The notes beneath the pieces were generated by a model, which saw nothing but the letters and a program-made list of their open reading frames with translations, was not told the origin of the DNA and ran no database searches. DNA of 5,251 bases. Source: Armatimonadota bacterium. GTDB taxonomy: Bacteria; Armatimonadota; Hebobacteria; CAIYQO01. How positions within the stretch are numbered: the stretch's first letter is position 1; every line of letters starts with the position of its first letter. The stretch is taken from assembly GCA_022708765.1 (NCBI GenBank), contig JAKIYB010000346.1, positions 1 through 5,251 of the forward strand, read 5' to 3'. Of this stretch, positions 1 to 5,251 are shown in pieces. Both the position numbers and the translations under genes were made by a program.

Positions 1-528
1 CCCGGTTCCAGCCTGAAAAGCAAACTTCGCGCGCTGCACGAGATGACGAAAGGGAATTTCGGATCTCAGAGACAACCTGGACAACCACACCAATGCCAGA
101 ATCCACAGTGTGTAACCTGCCGTCTCTTTGGCGTTGGCGCGTCAGAGCGCGTCGAAAGCGGTCCCTGCCGTTTGGTCGTACGCGATTGCATCATCGCAGA
201 GGAGGATCCTGCGACGGAGCGGGTTAAAGAGCAGTCACAAGGACTGCCATTTACCGAAGAGAAAACTGAAACGGCTATTGATCGAATCACTGGCGCAGCC
301 AAGGGAACTACGCTGCGAAAAACAGAGCGCGTGCCGGCCGGCGTGGCGTTTGCGCTGGATCTGTCCCTACGCGTCATGGATACCGATGATGAAGCTCAAC
401 TGCTTGAGACGTTGAAAGACGCCATGCGCTTGCTGGAAAAGGATGCTCTGGGCGGCAGTGGCAGCCGCGGCTACGGCAAAATCCGCTTTGAGCAACTCAC
501 GCTGGACGGGCAGGCATTCACCCTGTAG
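1..528 (+). CDS. csm3: Csm3, type III-A effector backbone RAMP protein (5' end missing)
   Basis: The frame is open from base 1, so the start lies outside the window; 175 residues remain (full Csm3 is usually about 210-260). Csm3 is the repeated Cas7-like subunit that lines the crRNA and cuts bound target RNA. The visible part opens at the glycine-rich RAMP loop (PGSSLKSKLR, residues 1-10; most relatives have KGK where this has KSK). A His/Cys cluster follows (H30, C32, C37, C40, then RLFG), a likely zinc site as in other Csm3 proteins. Then come RLVVRDC, the thumb-like segment TETAIDRITGAAKGTTLR, ERVPAG, and the C-terminal loop GGSGSRGYGKIRFE. The catalytic Asp lies in the missing N-terminal part and cannot be checked. 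The stop is followed after 10 nt by csm4. The identification is firm; Csm3 is favoured over Cmr4 because the next genes are Csm4 and Csm5. Confidence 0.95.
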   Translation, partial: PGSSLKSKLRALHEMTKGNFGSQRQPGQPHQCQNPQCVTCRLFGVGASERVESGPCRLVVRDCIIAEEDPATERVKEQSQGLPFTEEKTETAIDRITGAAKGTTLRKTERVPAGVAFALDLSLRVMDTDDEAQLLETLKDAMRLLEKDALGGSGSRGYGKIRFEQLTLDGQAFTL

Positions 529-533
529 GAGGT
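528..533 (+). promoter_or_regulatory. Shine-Dalgarno site of csm4
   Basis: GGAGGT starts on the last base of the csm3 stop codon and ends 5 nt before ATG 539. This decides the csm4 start: ATG 548 would be 14 nt away, and ATG 443, although in the same open frame, lies inside csm3 and lacks such a site. Confidence 0.75.
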
Positions 534-538
534 GCGGG

Positions 539-1636
539 ATGCGCGAGATGCGGGTCACGCTGCGCCTGCGGTCGGGGCATATCACCCCCTTCCAGGCGGA
601 TACACTATTCGGTCACCTCTGCTGGGCGCTCGCTGAACGCGACGGCGCGGATGCCGTCGCGGCGTTCCTGGCGGCATACCAGGAGCGCCCACCCCTGCTG
701 GTCTCAGACGGCTTTCCCCTGCTGGATGGGCGCGTCTATCTGCCGATGCCGGCACTGTCCTGGCCGAGTTTTCTCCATCTAGCTGCGCGCTTTCATGTTG
801 GCGAGGATGCCGCCTCGCGTCCGCGCCGGCGCCTGCTGGCCGGTGCCCTCAAGCGGGTGGCGAAAACTCCCTTCGTGACCGCACAAGCCTTACTACCATT
901 ACTGCACGAGGGATTGAGTGCCATGCGCCTGGTTGAGCGTATCTTCACGTTGGCCTGGTGCCCGAAAGCGCTGGTGCCTCGCACGGAGACCGGATGTGCC
1001 TGCACACACTGGGAGGCCTGCCCGGCGCTGAATCCCGAGGTGCCGGAGACTGCCGCGTGCCAACAGGCGAGCTATCCAACCGCAAAACGCGACGTGGTGA
1101 TGCACAACACCGTCAACCGCCTGACCAGTGGCGCGGAAGCCCCCTTCCAGGTGGAAGAGCGACACCTGGACCACGACATCGCCTTCTTCGTCACGCTGGA
1201 TGAGACCCAGTTCAGTGCTGATCGATTGCGGATGTGCCTGAAATACCTCGTTGACACTGGATATGGCAAAGACCGGTCCACCGGCAAAGGCGCCATTACC
1301 GACTCTTCGCTGGATACGCACGCGCTGCCGGTGCCCGATGGCGCAAACGCCTTCCTCTCGCTGTCATCAGCATATGCGCCGTGTGCTGGCGAGTTATCGA
1401 ATCAAGCCTGGTATCAGGTGCATGTCAAATATGGCAAGCTCGGTGGCGGGCTGGCGACGACTAGCAACCCGTTCAAGAAACCGGTACTGATGTTGCGCGC
1501 GGGCGCCGTGATCACCGGAACGCCTGATCGAACGTATGGAGGGCTGATCCCGCACATCCACTGGGAGCGTGATGAGATCGTGCAGTATGGGTACGCCTAT
1601 CCGCTCTGGATGCGATTGGAGGATGACGATGCCTGA
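539..1636 (+). CDS. csm4: Csm4, crRNA 5'-handle-binding RAMP protein
   Basis: 365 residues from ATG 539, somewhat long for Csm4 (commonly about 300). Csm4 is a Cas5-like subunit that holds the crRNA 5' handle and contacts Cas10 at the foot of the complex. Family features in order: a RAMP N-terminus with TPFQADTLFGHLCWAL (16-31), LPMPALSWPS (68-77), the segment HNTVNRLTSGAEAPFQVEE (189-207), then GYGKDRSTGKGAI (241-253), the glycine-rich loop. KKPVLMLRAGAVI (313-325) matches the usual Csm4 C-terminal strand. An unusual feature is a Cys/His-rich segment at about 141-174 (C141, C153, C155, H157, C161, C174), which may bind a metal or be a lineage insertion. The gene follows csm3 by 10 nt and overlaps csm5 by 8 nt. 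Confidence 0.92.
   Translation: MREMRVTLRLRSGHITPFQADTLFGHLCWALAERDGADAVAAFLAAYQERPPLLVSDGFPLLDGRVYLPMPALSWPSFLHLAARFHVGEDAASRPRRRLLAGALKRVAKTPFVTAQALLPLLHEGLSAMRLVERIFTLAWCPKALVPRTETGCACTHWEACPALNPEVPETAACQQASYPTAKRDVVMHNTVNRLTSGAEAPFQVEERHLDHDIAFFVTLDETQFSADRLRMCLKYLVDTGYGKDRSTGKGAITDSSLDTHALPVPDGANAFLSLSSAYAPCAGELSNQAWYQVHVKYGKLGGGLATTSNPFKKPVLMLRAGAVITGTPDRTYGGLIPHIHWERDEIVQYGYAYPLWMRLEDDDA
1618..1622 (+). promoter_or_regulatory. Shine-Dalgarno site of csm5 inside csm4
   Basis: GGAGG lies in the last codons of csm4, 6 nt before ATG 1629. ATG 1623 touches the site directly and ATG 1641 is 18 nt away, so 1629 is the best start. Confidence 0.7.
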
Positions 1637-2672
1637 CCGGATGACAATACAGACCTATCGCGTCCGCATCCTGCCACTGACGGACCTGCATGTGGGGAGC
1701 GGGGAGACGGCCATCCCCGGCGAATACTTCGTCTTCCCCAAGGACTTGCACGCCTACTTCATTGACCTTGGGCAGGCGACGACTCGGAACGCGAAACTGC
1801 GCGAGTTCGTGTTACGCGAGATGAAGCAACCCCAATGGTTAACAACCATTCGCCAACAGCCGGGATTCGTATCGTATGTCAAGGAGCATGCTCGCTTTGT
1901 GGTGGAGATGGGAGACGATGCCACTGACATCCATGAGAAATGGGACCAGCACACGACGTCACTCACGGTGAGTCTGCTGCCGCGCACCATCCAGGGACCG
2001 ATCATCCCGGGAAGTTCTGTCAAAGGCGCTATCCGGACGGCTCTGGTGGCGCAAGCGTGGACGGCGAATGATCATTACCCCGTACCTCCGCATCCGAACG
2101 CCGCTGCAGAATGGGAACGTCAGGTGATGGGGGCTACGCCGAATTATAAAGGACGTTTTGACATCTCCAGTGATCCGCTCAACGTCCTGAAAGTGGGTGA
2201 CCTGTCACCACAGCACACGATTCCGGATACCATCTTGCATCGCATCCAGCGTGAAGGCATGGCGCCAGGAGGTGACGCCGCTGACCTGCAGGATTATCGT
2301 GAATGCTTGCCGGGCGTCATGCTGACGGATGGCACCGCGTATTACCTTGATGGGCAATTCACGCTGACGGTGACACGCGGACAGGAACCGGCATTGACCG
2401 CGCCGATGATGCTGCAACGCTGCCAGGACTACTACGCCGGTGTTCTGCAACAAGAAATATTCTACTGGCGCCAAAAGGACCAGGACACTGCCGGATTGTA
2501 TGAAGCGCTCATGGAGGAAGGATCCGACAATGAAGCACTCATCCGCATTGGATGGGGCAGCGGCCAGACGGCTCTGCGCATCCCTGACGGGCCCTCCCCG
2601 AAGACGCGTGCCCTGGTCGGCGGCTATCCTCCCGGCTGGGCGTTGTTACGCATTGATGAGGGGGAGGCCTGA
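1629..2672 (+). CDS. csm5: Csm5, crRNA 3'-end RAMP protein
   Basis: 347 residues from ATG 1629, a usual Csm5 length. Csm5 is a Cas7-like subunit at the head of the type III-A complex; it binds the crRNA 3' region and in studied systems helps its trimming by recruiting host nucleases. Diagnostic segments: VRILPLTDLHVGSGE (12-26), the first RAMP strand with its HxGSG turn; IPGSSVKGAIRTAL (126-139), the family hallmark; DPLNVLKVGDLS (182-193); RIGWGSGQTAL (306-316), the C-terminal glycine loop; and PKTRALV followed by GWALLRI (324-342). All match Csm5 rather than Csm3 or Cmr6. The start overlaps the csm4 end by 8 nt and the stop shares one base with the cas6 start (TGATG), so translation is probably coupled in both directions. 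No frame damage is seen. Confidence 0.92.
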   Translation: MPDRMTIQTYRVRILPLTDLHVGSGETAIPGEYFVFPKDLHAYFIDLGQATTRNAKLREFVLREMKQPQWLTTIRQQPGFVSYVKEHARFVVEMGDDATDIHEKWDQHTTSLTVSLLPRTIQGPIIPGSSVKGAIRTALVAQAWTANDHYPVPPHPNAAAEWERQVMGATPNYKGRFDISSDPLNVLKVGDLSPQHTIPDTILHRIQREGMAPGGDAADLQDYRECLPGVMLTDGTAYYLDGQFTLTVTRGQEPALTAPMMLQRCQDYYAGVLQQEIFYWRQKDQDTAGLYEALMEEGSDNEALIRIGWGSGQTALRIPDGPSPKTRALVGGYPPGWALLRIDEGEA

Positions 2673-3463
2673 TGCCGGTCTCCCTGGTCACCTGGATGTA
2701 TCCGCTGGAGGATAGTTCGCTCCCGCATCCTTGCAGTGAGTTGTTGCATGCCGCGTTGTTTGCCATGGCCAATGCCCATAAGCCCGCGATGGCGGCGGCG
2801 TTGCATGATGGCGATGACATCCGCCCCTTCGCGCTCTCGACGCTCTGGCCGCGCACGCGGGTGAACGGCACGGCGATGGCACTGGCAAAGATGACGGGGT
2901 GTCGCTTCCGGCTGTCGCTACTCACCGAAGACGCGGTAGAGACCTTTTACGGCGGGCTGACGGCTGCCCAGGGCGCCGGCATGCCGATGCGGCTGGGCGC
3001 GTCTCTCTTCAAGATCGTCTCCACCGAGATGGAGGAGGGCTGCGGCGCGGTGCCGTATGATGCGTTGCCAATGGAGATGGAGCGCGCCGTGCTCCGCTTC
3101 CTGTCGCCCACCACCTTCCGCCGCGCCGGCCAATCCTATCCGTTGCCCGATCCGTCGCTGGTTTATGGCAGTCTGTGGCGGAAGTGGCAGGCCTTCAGCA
3201 CGGTGCCGTTTCCCCAGGACGCATGCGATGAGCTTCTCGGCGCCGTGGCGCTGTCGCGGGCGGCGCTGCGCACCCGCGGGTGGCAGTTCGCGCGGTATCT
3301 GCTCACTGGCTTTACCGGGGTCGCGGAGTTTGTGCTGACGAAAGAAGTTTCCTCCGAGGCACGCCGGCTGTTTGGCGCGCTGTCACGTTTTGCCCGCTAC
3401 GCCTCGGTGGGGTTGCGCACCACCATGGGCCTGGGGCAATGCGTCCTGTTAGAGGAGCCATAA
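2672..3463 (+). CDS. cas6: Cas6, CRISPR pre-crRNA endoribonuclease
   Basis: 263 residues, normal for Cas6. Cas6 is a metal-independent RNase that cuts within each repeat of the array transcript and leaves an 8 nt repeat-derived 5' handle. It has two ferredoxin-like RAMP domains. The N-terminal part contains ALHDGDDIRPFALSTLW (43-59); H45 sits where the general-base His of archaeal Cas6 (H46 in Pyrococcus furiosus) is found, followed by R51-P52-F53 where many have KPF. The C-terminal domain has LRFLSPTTFRRAGQ (141-154), YPLPDPSLVYGSLWRKW (156-172) and the glycine-rich loop SVGLRTTMGLGQ (245-256). The Tyr near position 31 of the Pyrococcus enzyme is not evident. The start has GGAGG (2663-2667) 4 nt upstream and overlaps the csm5 stop by one base. 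Its likely substrate is the array from 5071. Assignment of H45 as catalytic is inferred by position. Confidence 0.9.
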   Translation: MPVSLVTWMYPLEDSSLPHPCSELLHAALFAMANAHKPAMAAALHDGDDIRPFALSTLWPRTRVNGTAMALAKMTGCRFRLSLLTEDAVETFYGGLTAAQGAGMPMRLGASLFKIVSTEMEEGCGAVPYDALPMEMERAVLRFLSPTTFRRAGQSYPLPDPSLVYGSLWRKWQAFSTVPFPQDACDELLGAVALSRAALRTRGWQFARYLLTGFTGVAEFVLTKEVSSEARRLFGALSRFARYASVGLRTTMGLGQCVLLEEP

Positions 3464-3611
3464 CCGGACTTACGGATATGTGCATGTAGCCGGCAACGAG
3501 CAAAGCGCTGTTCCTGGAACTGGGAACGGCTGGCTATACGGAGCAGCACTGGGATGATGCGGCATACGCGCTACGTGAATTCAGGGGGAAGCGCGCGTAA
3601 CGAGGCATTCG
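3464..3611 (+). other. cas6-cas1 gap with a start-less coding-like stretch (3490-3600)
   Basis: This 148 bp gap breaks an otherwise overlapping operon. Between TAG 3487-3489 and TAA 3598-3600 one frame is open for 36 codons. Its second half reads TEQHWDDAAYALREFRGKRA, which looks like a real amphipathic helix with a basic end, but no ATG or GTG opens it; an ATG-TGC-ATG just upstream (3478-3486) runs straight into the TAG. It may be the tail of a decayed gene or a chance frame; I do not recognise it. The gap also holds an 8 bp stem with one G-T pair (3507-3514 with 3523-3530, 8 nt loop) with no T run after it, so it is not a standard terminator. No convincing promoter was seen. GAGG at 3602-3605 serves cas1. 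Confidence 0.4.
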
Positions 3612-4298
3612 ATGAGTATTCTCTACCTGGATGAATACGGCGCGACATTGCGAGCGTCCGGCGGACGCTTGCTCATTGAGAAAGACGGCGAAACGCTGGT
3701 GACAGCGCGGCCGCAAGAAGTGGAACTGGTCATCGTGCTGGCGAATTGCGGATTCACCAGTGCGGCGGCGCAGATACTGTTGAACCAGGGGATTGATGTC
3801 GCGTTTGTGGATACTCATGGTGAATACCTGGGACGCCTGGAAGGCGCGATGGGGAAGAATGTGCTGTTGCGACGCCGCCAATATGCGCTGGCGGATGATC
3901 CGGAATTCTGTTTGGCGCTGGCACGGGCATTGGTGCAAGGGAAAGTCGCCAACATGCGCACCATCGTCATGCGTTACGCGCGCGAGGGCGTCACGAATTT
4001 GCACGCTCCCATTGCCGAAATGGCGGCTGTGCTGGACGGATTGGATGTCTGTCCGTCCCAAGAGAGCTTGCGCGGAATGGAAGGTACTGCCACTGCGGCG
4101 TATTTTGGGGCAATGGCGCGGATCGTCCAGCCACCATTTAGCTTCAGCGGTCGGAATCGCCGTCCACCACAGGATCCGGTCAATGCCATGTTGGGATTCA
4201 GTTACGCGTTGTTACTCTCATATGTAGAACGCGCGGTATCGGCGGTGGGACTGGACGCGTACTGCGGATATTACCACCAAGATACGTATGGGGTATGA
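3612..4298 (+). CDS. cas1: Cas1 N-terminal part (beta domain and first part of the catalytic domain), split gene
   Basis: 228 residues. Cas1 is the metal-dependent integrase that, with Cas2, inserts new spacers at the leader end. This frame carries the N-terminal beta domain (LYLDEYGATLRASGGRLLIE, then LANCGFTSAAAQILLNQG and YLGRLEGAMGKNVLLRR) and most of the helical catalytic domain: RGMEGTATAAYFGAM (154-168) with the likely metal ligand E157, FSFSGRNRRPPQDPVNAMLG (176-195), and YYHQDTYG (220-227) with H222. It stops one codon later (TGA 4296-4298), where intact relatives continue into the next acidic metal ligands. Those residues lie in the following frame, which starts at ATG 4295 in the -1 frame. 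Alone this part lacks one third of the enzyme and should not be active. The start has GAGG 6 nt upstream. Confidence 0.9.
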   Translation: MSILYLDEYGATLRASGGRLLIEKDGETLVTARPQEVELVIVLANCGFTSAAAQILLNQGIDVAFVDTHGEYLGRLEGAMGKNVLLRRRQYALADDPEFCLALARALVQGKVANMRTIVMRYAREGVTNLHAPIAEMAAVLDGLDVCPSQESLRGMEGTATAAYFGAMARIVQPPFSFSGRNRRPPQDPVNAMLGFSYALLLSYVERAVSAVGLDAYCGYYHQDTYGV

Positions 4299-4609
4299 GT
4301 CTGGCGCTGGATTTACTGGAAGAATTCCGCCCTGTGCTGGCCGATGCGGTGGTCATTGCCGCATGTAATCGCCATTGGCTCGATCCCGACCGTGATTTTG
4401 AAGCACGCGATGGCGGCGTGTTTCTTAACGAATCAGGGAGGCAGACCTTTGTACGCCGTTTTCACGCACGAATGGAAGAGACGGTGAGCGCGCTGGGAGC
4501 CGACACCGGGCCTGTGCCGTATCAGCAGGTGTGTGTGAATCAAGCGCGGCTCCTGGCCGCGTGCTTGCGTGACGGCACGCCAGATTATCAGCCGTTCCTT
4601 GTGAAATGA
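4295..4609 (+). CDS. cas1: Cas1 C-terminal part, second half of the split gene
   Basis: 104 residues that match the C-terminal third of Cas1, beginning at the helix SLALDLLEEFRPVLAD. D6 and E9 match the two acidic positions after the catalytic His (D218 and D221 in E. coli Cas1). It continues through IAACNRHWLDP, GGVFLNESGRQTFVRRF and a tail ending at YQPFLVK. The ATG overlaps the TGA of the first half (ATGA). There is no proper Shine-Dalgarno site at a useful distance, only GGGG at 4290-4293 one base before the start, so expression would need termination-reinitiation. The two parts together total 332 residues, the usual length of intact Cas1. All downstream motifs are intact and there is no other stop or frame break, so the split is either recent or functional. 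Confidence 0.87.
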   Translation: MSLALDLLEEFRPVLADAVVIAACNRHWLDPDRDFEARDGGVFLNESGRQTFVRRFHARMEETVSALGADTGPVPYQQVCVNQARLLAACLRDGTPDYQPFLVK

Positions 4610-4899
4610 GACGGGCGATGCTCTATGTAGTCGTATACGACCTGCCCGATAATCGTCGGCGTACGAAACTGGCGAAAGTGTTGTTAGCCTTCGGCGATCG
4701 TGTGCAGGAGAGCGTGTTCGAGTGTGACCTGAGCGACGCGGCGGAACTGGCACGCATGGTGAAACAAATCGAACGGCGTATCTGCGTAGACAAAGGCGAT
4801 GCCGTGCGCATCTACCGCCTGTGCGCGACCTGTGTGAATGAGGCGCTGGTGCTGGGCGGCACATCACTGGCGCAGGATCCGGAGCTTATCATCGTATAG
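4606..4899 (+). CDS. cas2: Cas2, structural partner of Cas1 in spacer acquisition
   Basis: 97 residues from ATG 4606, or 93 from ATG 4618 (MLYVVVYDLPD), which fits the usual Cas2 N-terminus better. ATG 4606 makes an ATGA overlap with the cas1 stop, as at the cas1 split; neither start has a strong Shine-Dalgarno site. Cas2 is a small ferredoxin-like dimer that bridges two Cas1 dimers and measures the incoming DNA. Visible features are the first strand YVVVYDLPDNRRRTKLAKVL with the conserved Asp (D12 from ATG 4606), RVQESVFECDL (32-42), and the final strand ELIIV. The frame is complete and looks normal. The CRISPR leader starts directly after the stop. Confidence 0.95.
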   Translation: MRRAMLYVVVYDLPDNRRRTKLAKVLLAFGDRVQESVFECDLSDAAELARMVKQIERRICVDKGDAVRIYRLCATCVNEALVLGGTSLAQDPELIIV

Positions 4900-4904
4900 A
4901 CATT

Positions 4905-4949
4905 TTTCGAGCGAGACGGCAATGACTCGTTCGGGCATGTCGCTCGGAA
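4905..4949 (+). repeat. Inverted repeat in the leader
   Basis: Bases 4905-4914 (TTTCGAGCGA) can pair with 4940-4949 (TCGCTCGGAA) as a 10 bp stem with one G-T pair, enclosing 25 nt. The right arm recurs exactly at 5016-5025, so the left arm has two possible partners. It could be a protein-binding site or an RNA hairpin; the function is unknown. Confidence 0.45.
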
Positions 4950-5036
4950 GTAACCTGAACGCACCATGGCAGATTCTGCTTGCGTGAAGCACCCTGACAA
5001 CCGCATAGTGAATACTCGCTCGGAATAAGAGGAATT

Positions 5037-5042
5037 TATACT
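5037..5042 (+). promoter_or_regulatory. Possible -10 element of the array promoter
   Basis: TATACT differs from the sigma-70 -10 consensus TATAAT at one position and would place the start near 5049, about 20 nt before the first repeat. No acceptable -35 hexamer is seen 16-18 nt upstream, so this is tentative. Confidence 0.25.
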
Positions 5043-5070
5043 CGTGAGTTGAACGTAATGCAATACGGCG

Positions 5071-5251
5071 GTCTGAAAGCCGCTGATTCCCGCGAGGGTA
5101 TTGAGACAAAAATACCGCGCCGACTTGCTCAACAGGAACACGTATTCATGTCTGAAAGCCGCTGATTCCCGCGAGGGTATTGAGACAGTCAAGGAAGACA
5201 CACGGAAAGAGCCGCCAACCACCGTCTGAAAGCCGCTGATTCCCGCGAGGG
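5071..5251 (+). CRISPR. Leader end of a CRISPR array, 37 bp repeats, truncated by the window edge
   Basis: Identical repeats lie at 5071-5107 and 5150-5186, with the first 28 bases of a third at 5224-5251. They begin GTCTGAAAGCC and end GGGTATTGAGAC. Both complete repeats are followed by A, so a 38 bp repeat is not excluded. Spacers are 42 bp (5108-5149) and 37 bp (5187-5223); variable length is common in type III arrays. The repeat holds a short hairpin CCC-GCGA-GGG (repeat positions 19-28), a GNRA-type loop. The last 8 bases, ATTGAGAC, resemble the widespread ATTGAAAC/G handle, so Cas6 should cut between repeat positions 29 and 30, just 3' of the stem. The repeats show no degeneration. No source could be assigned to either spacer. 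Confidence 0.98.

Larger units (their letters stand above)
4900..5070 (+). promoter_or_regulatory. CRISPR leader
   Basis: 171 bp of non-coding DNA between cas2 and the first repeat, visibly richer in A/T than the genes. Its position, together with the repeat ending ATTGAGAC on this strand, marks it as the leader, where the array promoter and the Cas1-Cas2 docking site are expected. It contains TCGTTCGG (4927-4934) and TCGCTCGG (4940-4947 and 5016-5023), ATACTCG twice (5012-5018, 5038-5044) and TGAACG twice (4956-4961, 5050-5055). No gene and no convincing terminator after cas2 were found, so cas transcripts may read into the array. Confidence 0.8.

Noticed and set aside
443..538. Longer csm4 with a start at ATG 443
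   Set aside because: This would overlap csm3 by 86 nt and add a low-complexity Ala-rich stretch unlike Csm4; GGAGGT sits 5 nt before ATG 539.
1569..1628. Longer csm5 with a start at ATG 1569
   Set aside because: The added residues lie wholly within csm4 and show no RAMP features; ATG 1629 has the well-spaced GGAGG.
3507..3530. Rho-independent terminator after cas6
   Set aside because: An 8 bp stem exists but no T run follows it and it overlaps the coding-like stretch.
3534..4061. 175-codon reverse-strand open frame across cas1
   Set aside because: It is antisense to firmly identified Cas1 motifs and its translation has no recognisable family features.
4280..4300. Programmed -1 ribosomal frameshift joining the Cas1 halves
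   Set aside because: No proper X-XXY-YYZ slippery heptamer: the frame reads TAT GGG GTA, and slipping gives mismatches in both sites. An indel or reinitiation explains the junction better.
4900..4907. Terminator after cas2 (run of five T)
   Set aside because: No GC-rich hairpin precedes the T run.
4994..5016. Promoter CTGACA (4994-4999) with AATACT (5011-5016)
   Set aside because: The spacing is only 11 nt, too short for a sigma-70 promoter.
4812..5222. 136-codon reverse-strand open frame across cas2, leader and array
   Set aside because: It runs through CRISPR repeats and the antisense of cas2, so it is a chance frame.

Overview
The window is the downstream half of a type III-A (Csm) CRISPR-Cas locus. 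Everything recognisable lies on the + strand, in the order csm3 (5' end cut off) - csm4 - csm5 - cas6 - 148 bp gap - cas1 (split into two overlapping reading frames) - cas2 - leader - first units of a CRISPR array running off the right edge. cas10 and csm2 are not visible; by usual operon order they should lie to the left. The DNA is moderately GC-rich, Shine-Dalgarno sites are strong (GGAGG/GGAGGT), and genes overlap or abut, so this is a bacterium with tightly packed operons. The repeat and protein style resemble thermophilic or filamentous lineages such as Chloroflexota, but the sequence alone does not settle the taxon.

Positions 1-3463 encode interference and crRNA maturation. Csm3 forms the backbone of the effector and cuts target RNA. 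Csm4 caps the crRNA 5' handle next to Cas10. Csm5 caps the 3' end. Cas6 cuts the array transcript. The four genes are translationally coupled: a 10 nt gap at csm3/csm4, an 8 nt overlap at csm4/csm5, and a 1 nt TGATG overlap at csm5/cas6.

Positions 3464-3611 hold no complete gene, but they contain a 36-codon coding-like stretch with no ATG start, which may be a remnant. Positions 3612-4899 are the adaptation module. Cas1 is broken into 228 aa and 104 aa frames that overlap as ATGA. The break falls between the catalytic His and the following acidic metal ligands, at a GGGG run where one extra G would restore a normal 332-residue Cas1. Cas2 follows with another ATGA overlap.

Positions 4900-5070 are a non-coding leader with short repeated TCG(C/T)TCGG motifs. 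From 5071 there are two complete 37 bp repeats, two spacers (42 and 37 bp) and a truncated third repeat. The repeat ends in ATTGAGAC, matching the usual 8 nt crRNA 5' handle, so the array reads in the same direction as the cas genes and the cas2 side is the insertion end. The most interesting point is the split Cas1, which is either a fresh inactivation, a sequencing error in a G run, or a genuine two-subunit Cas1.
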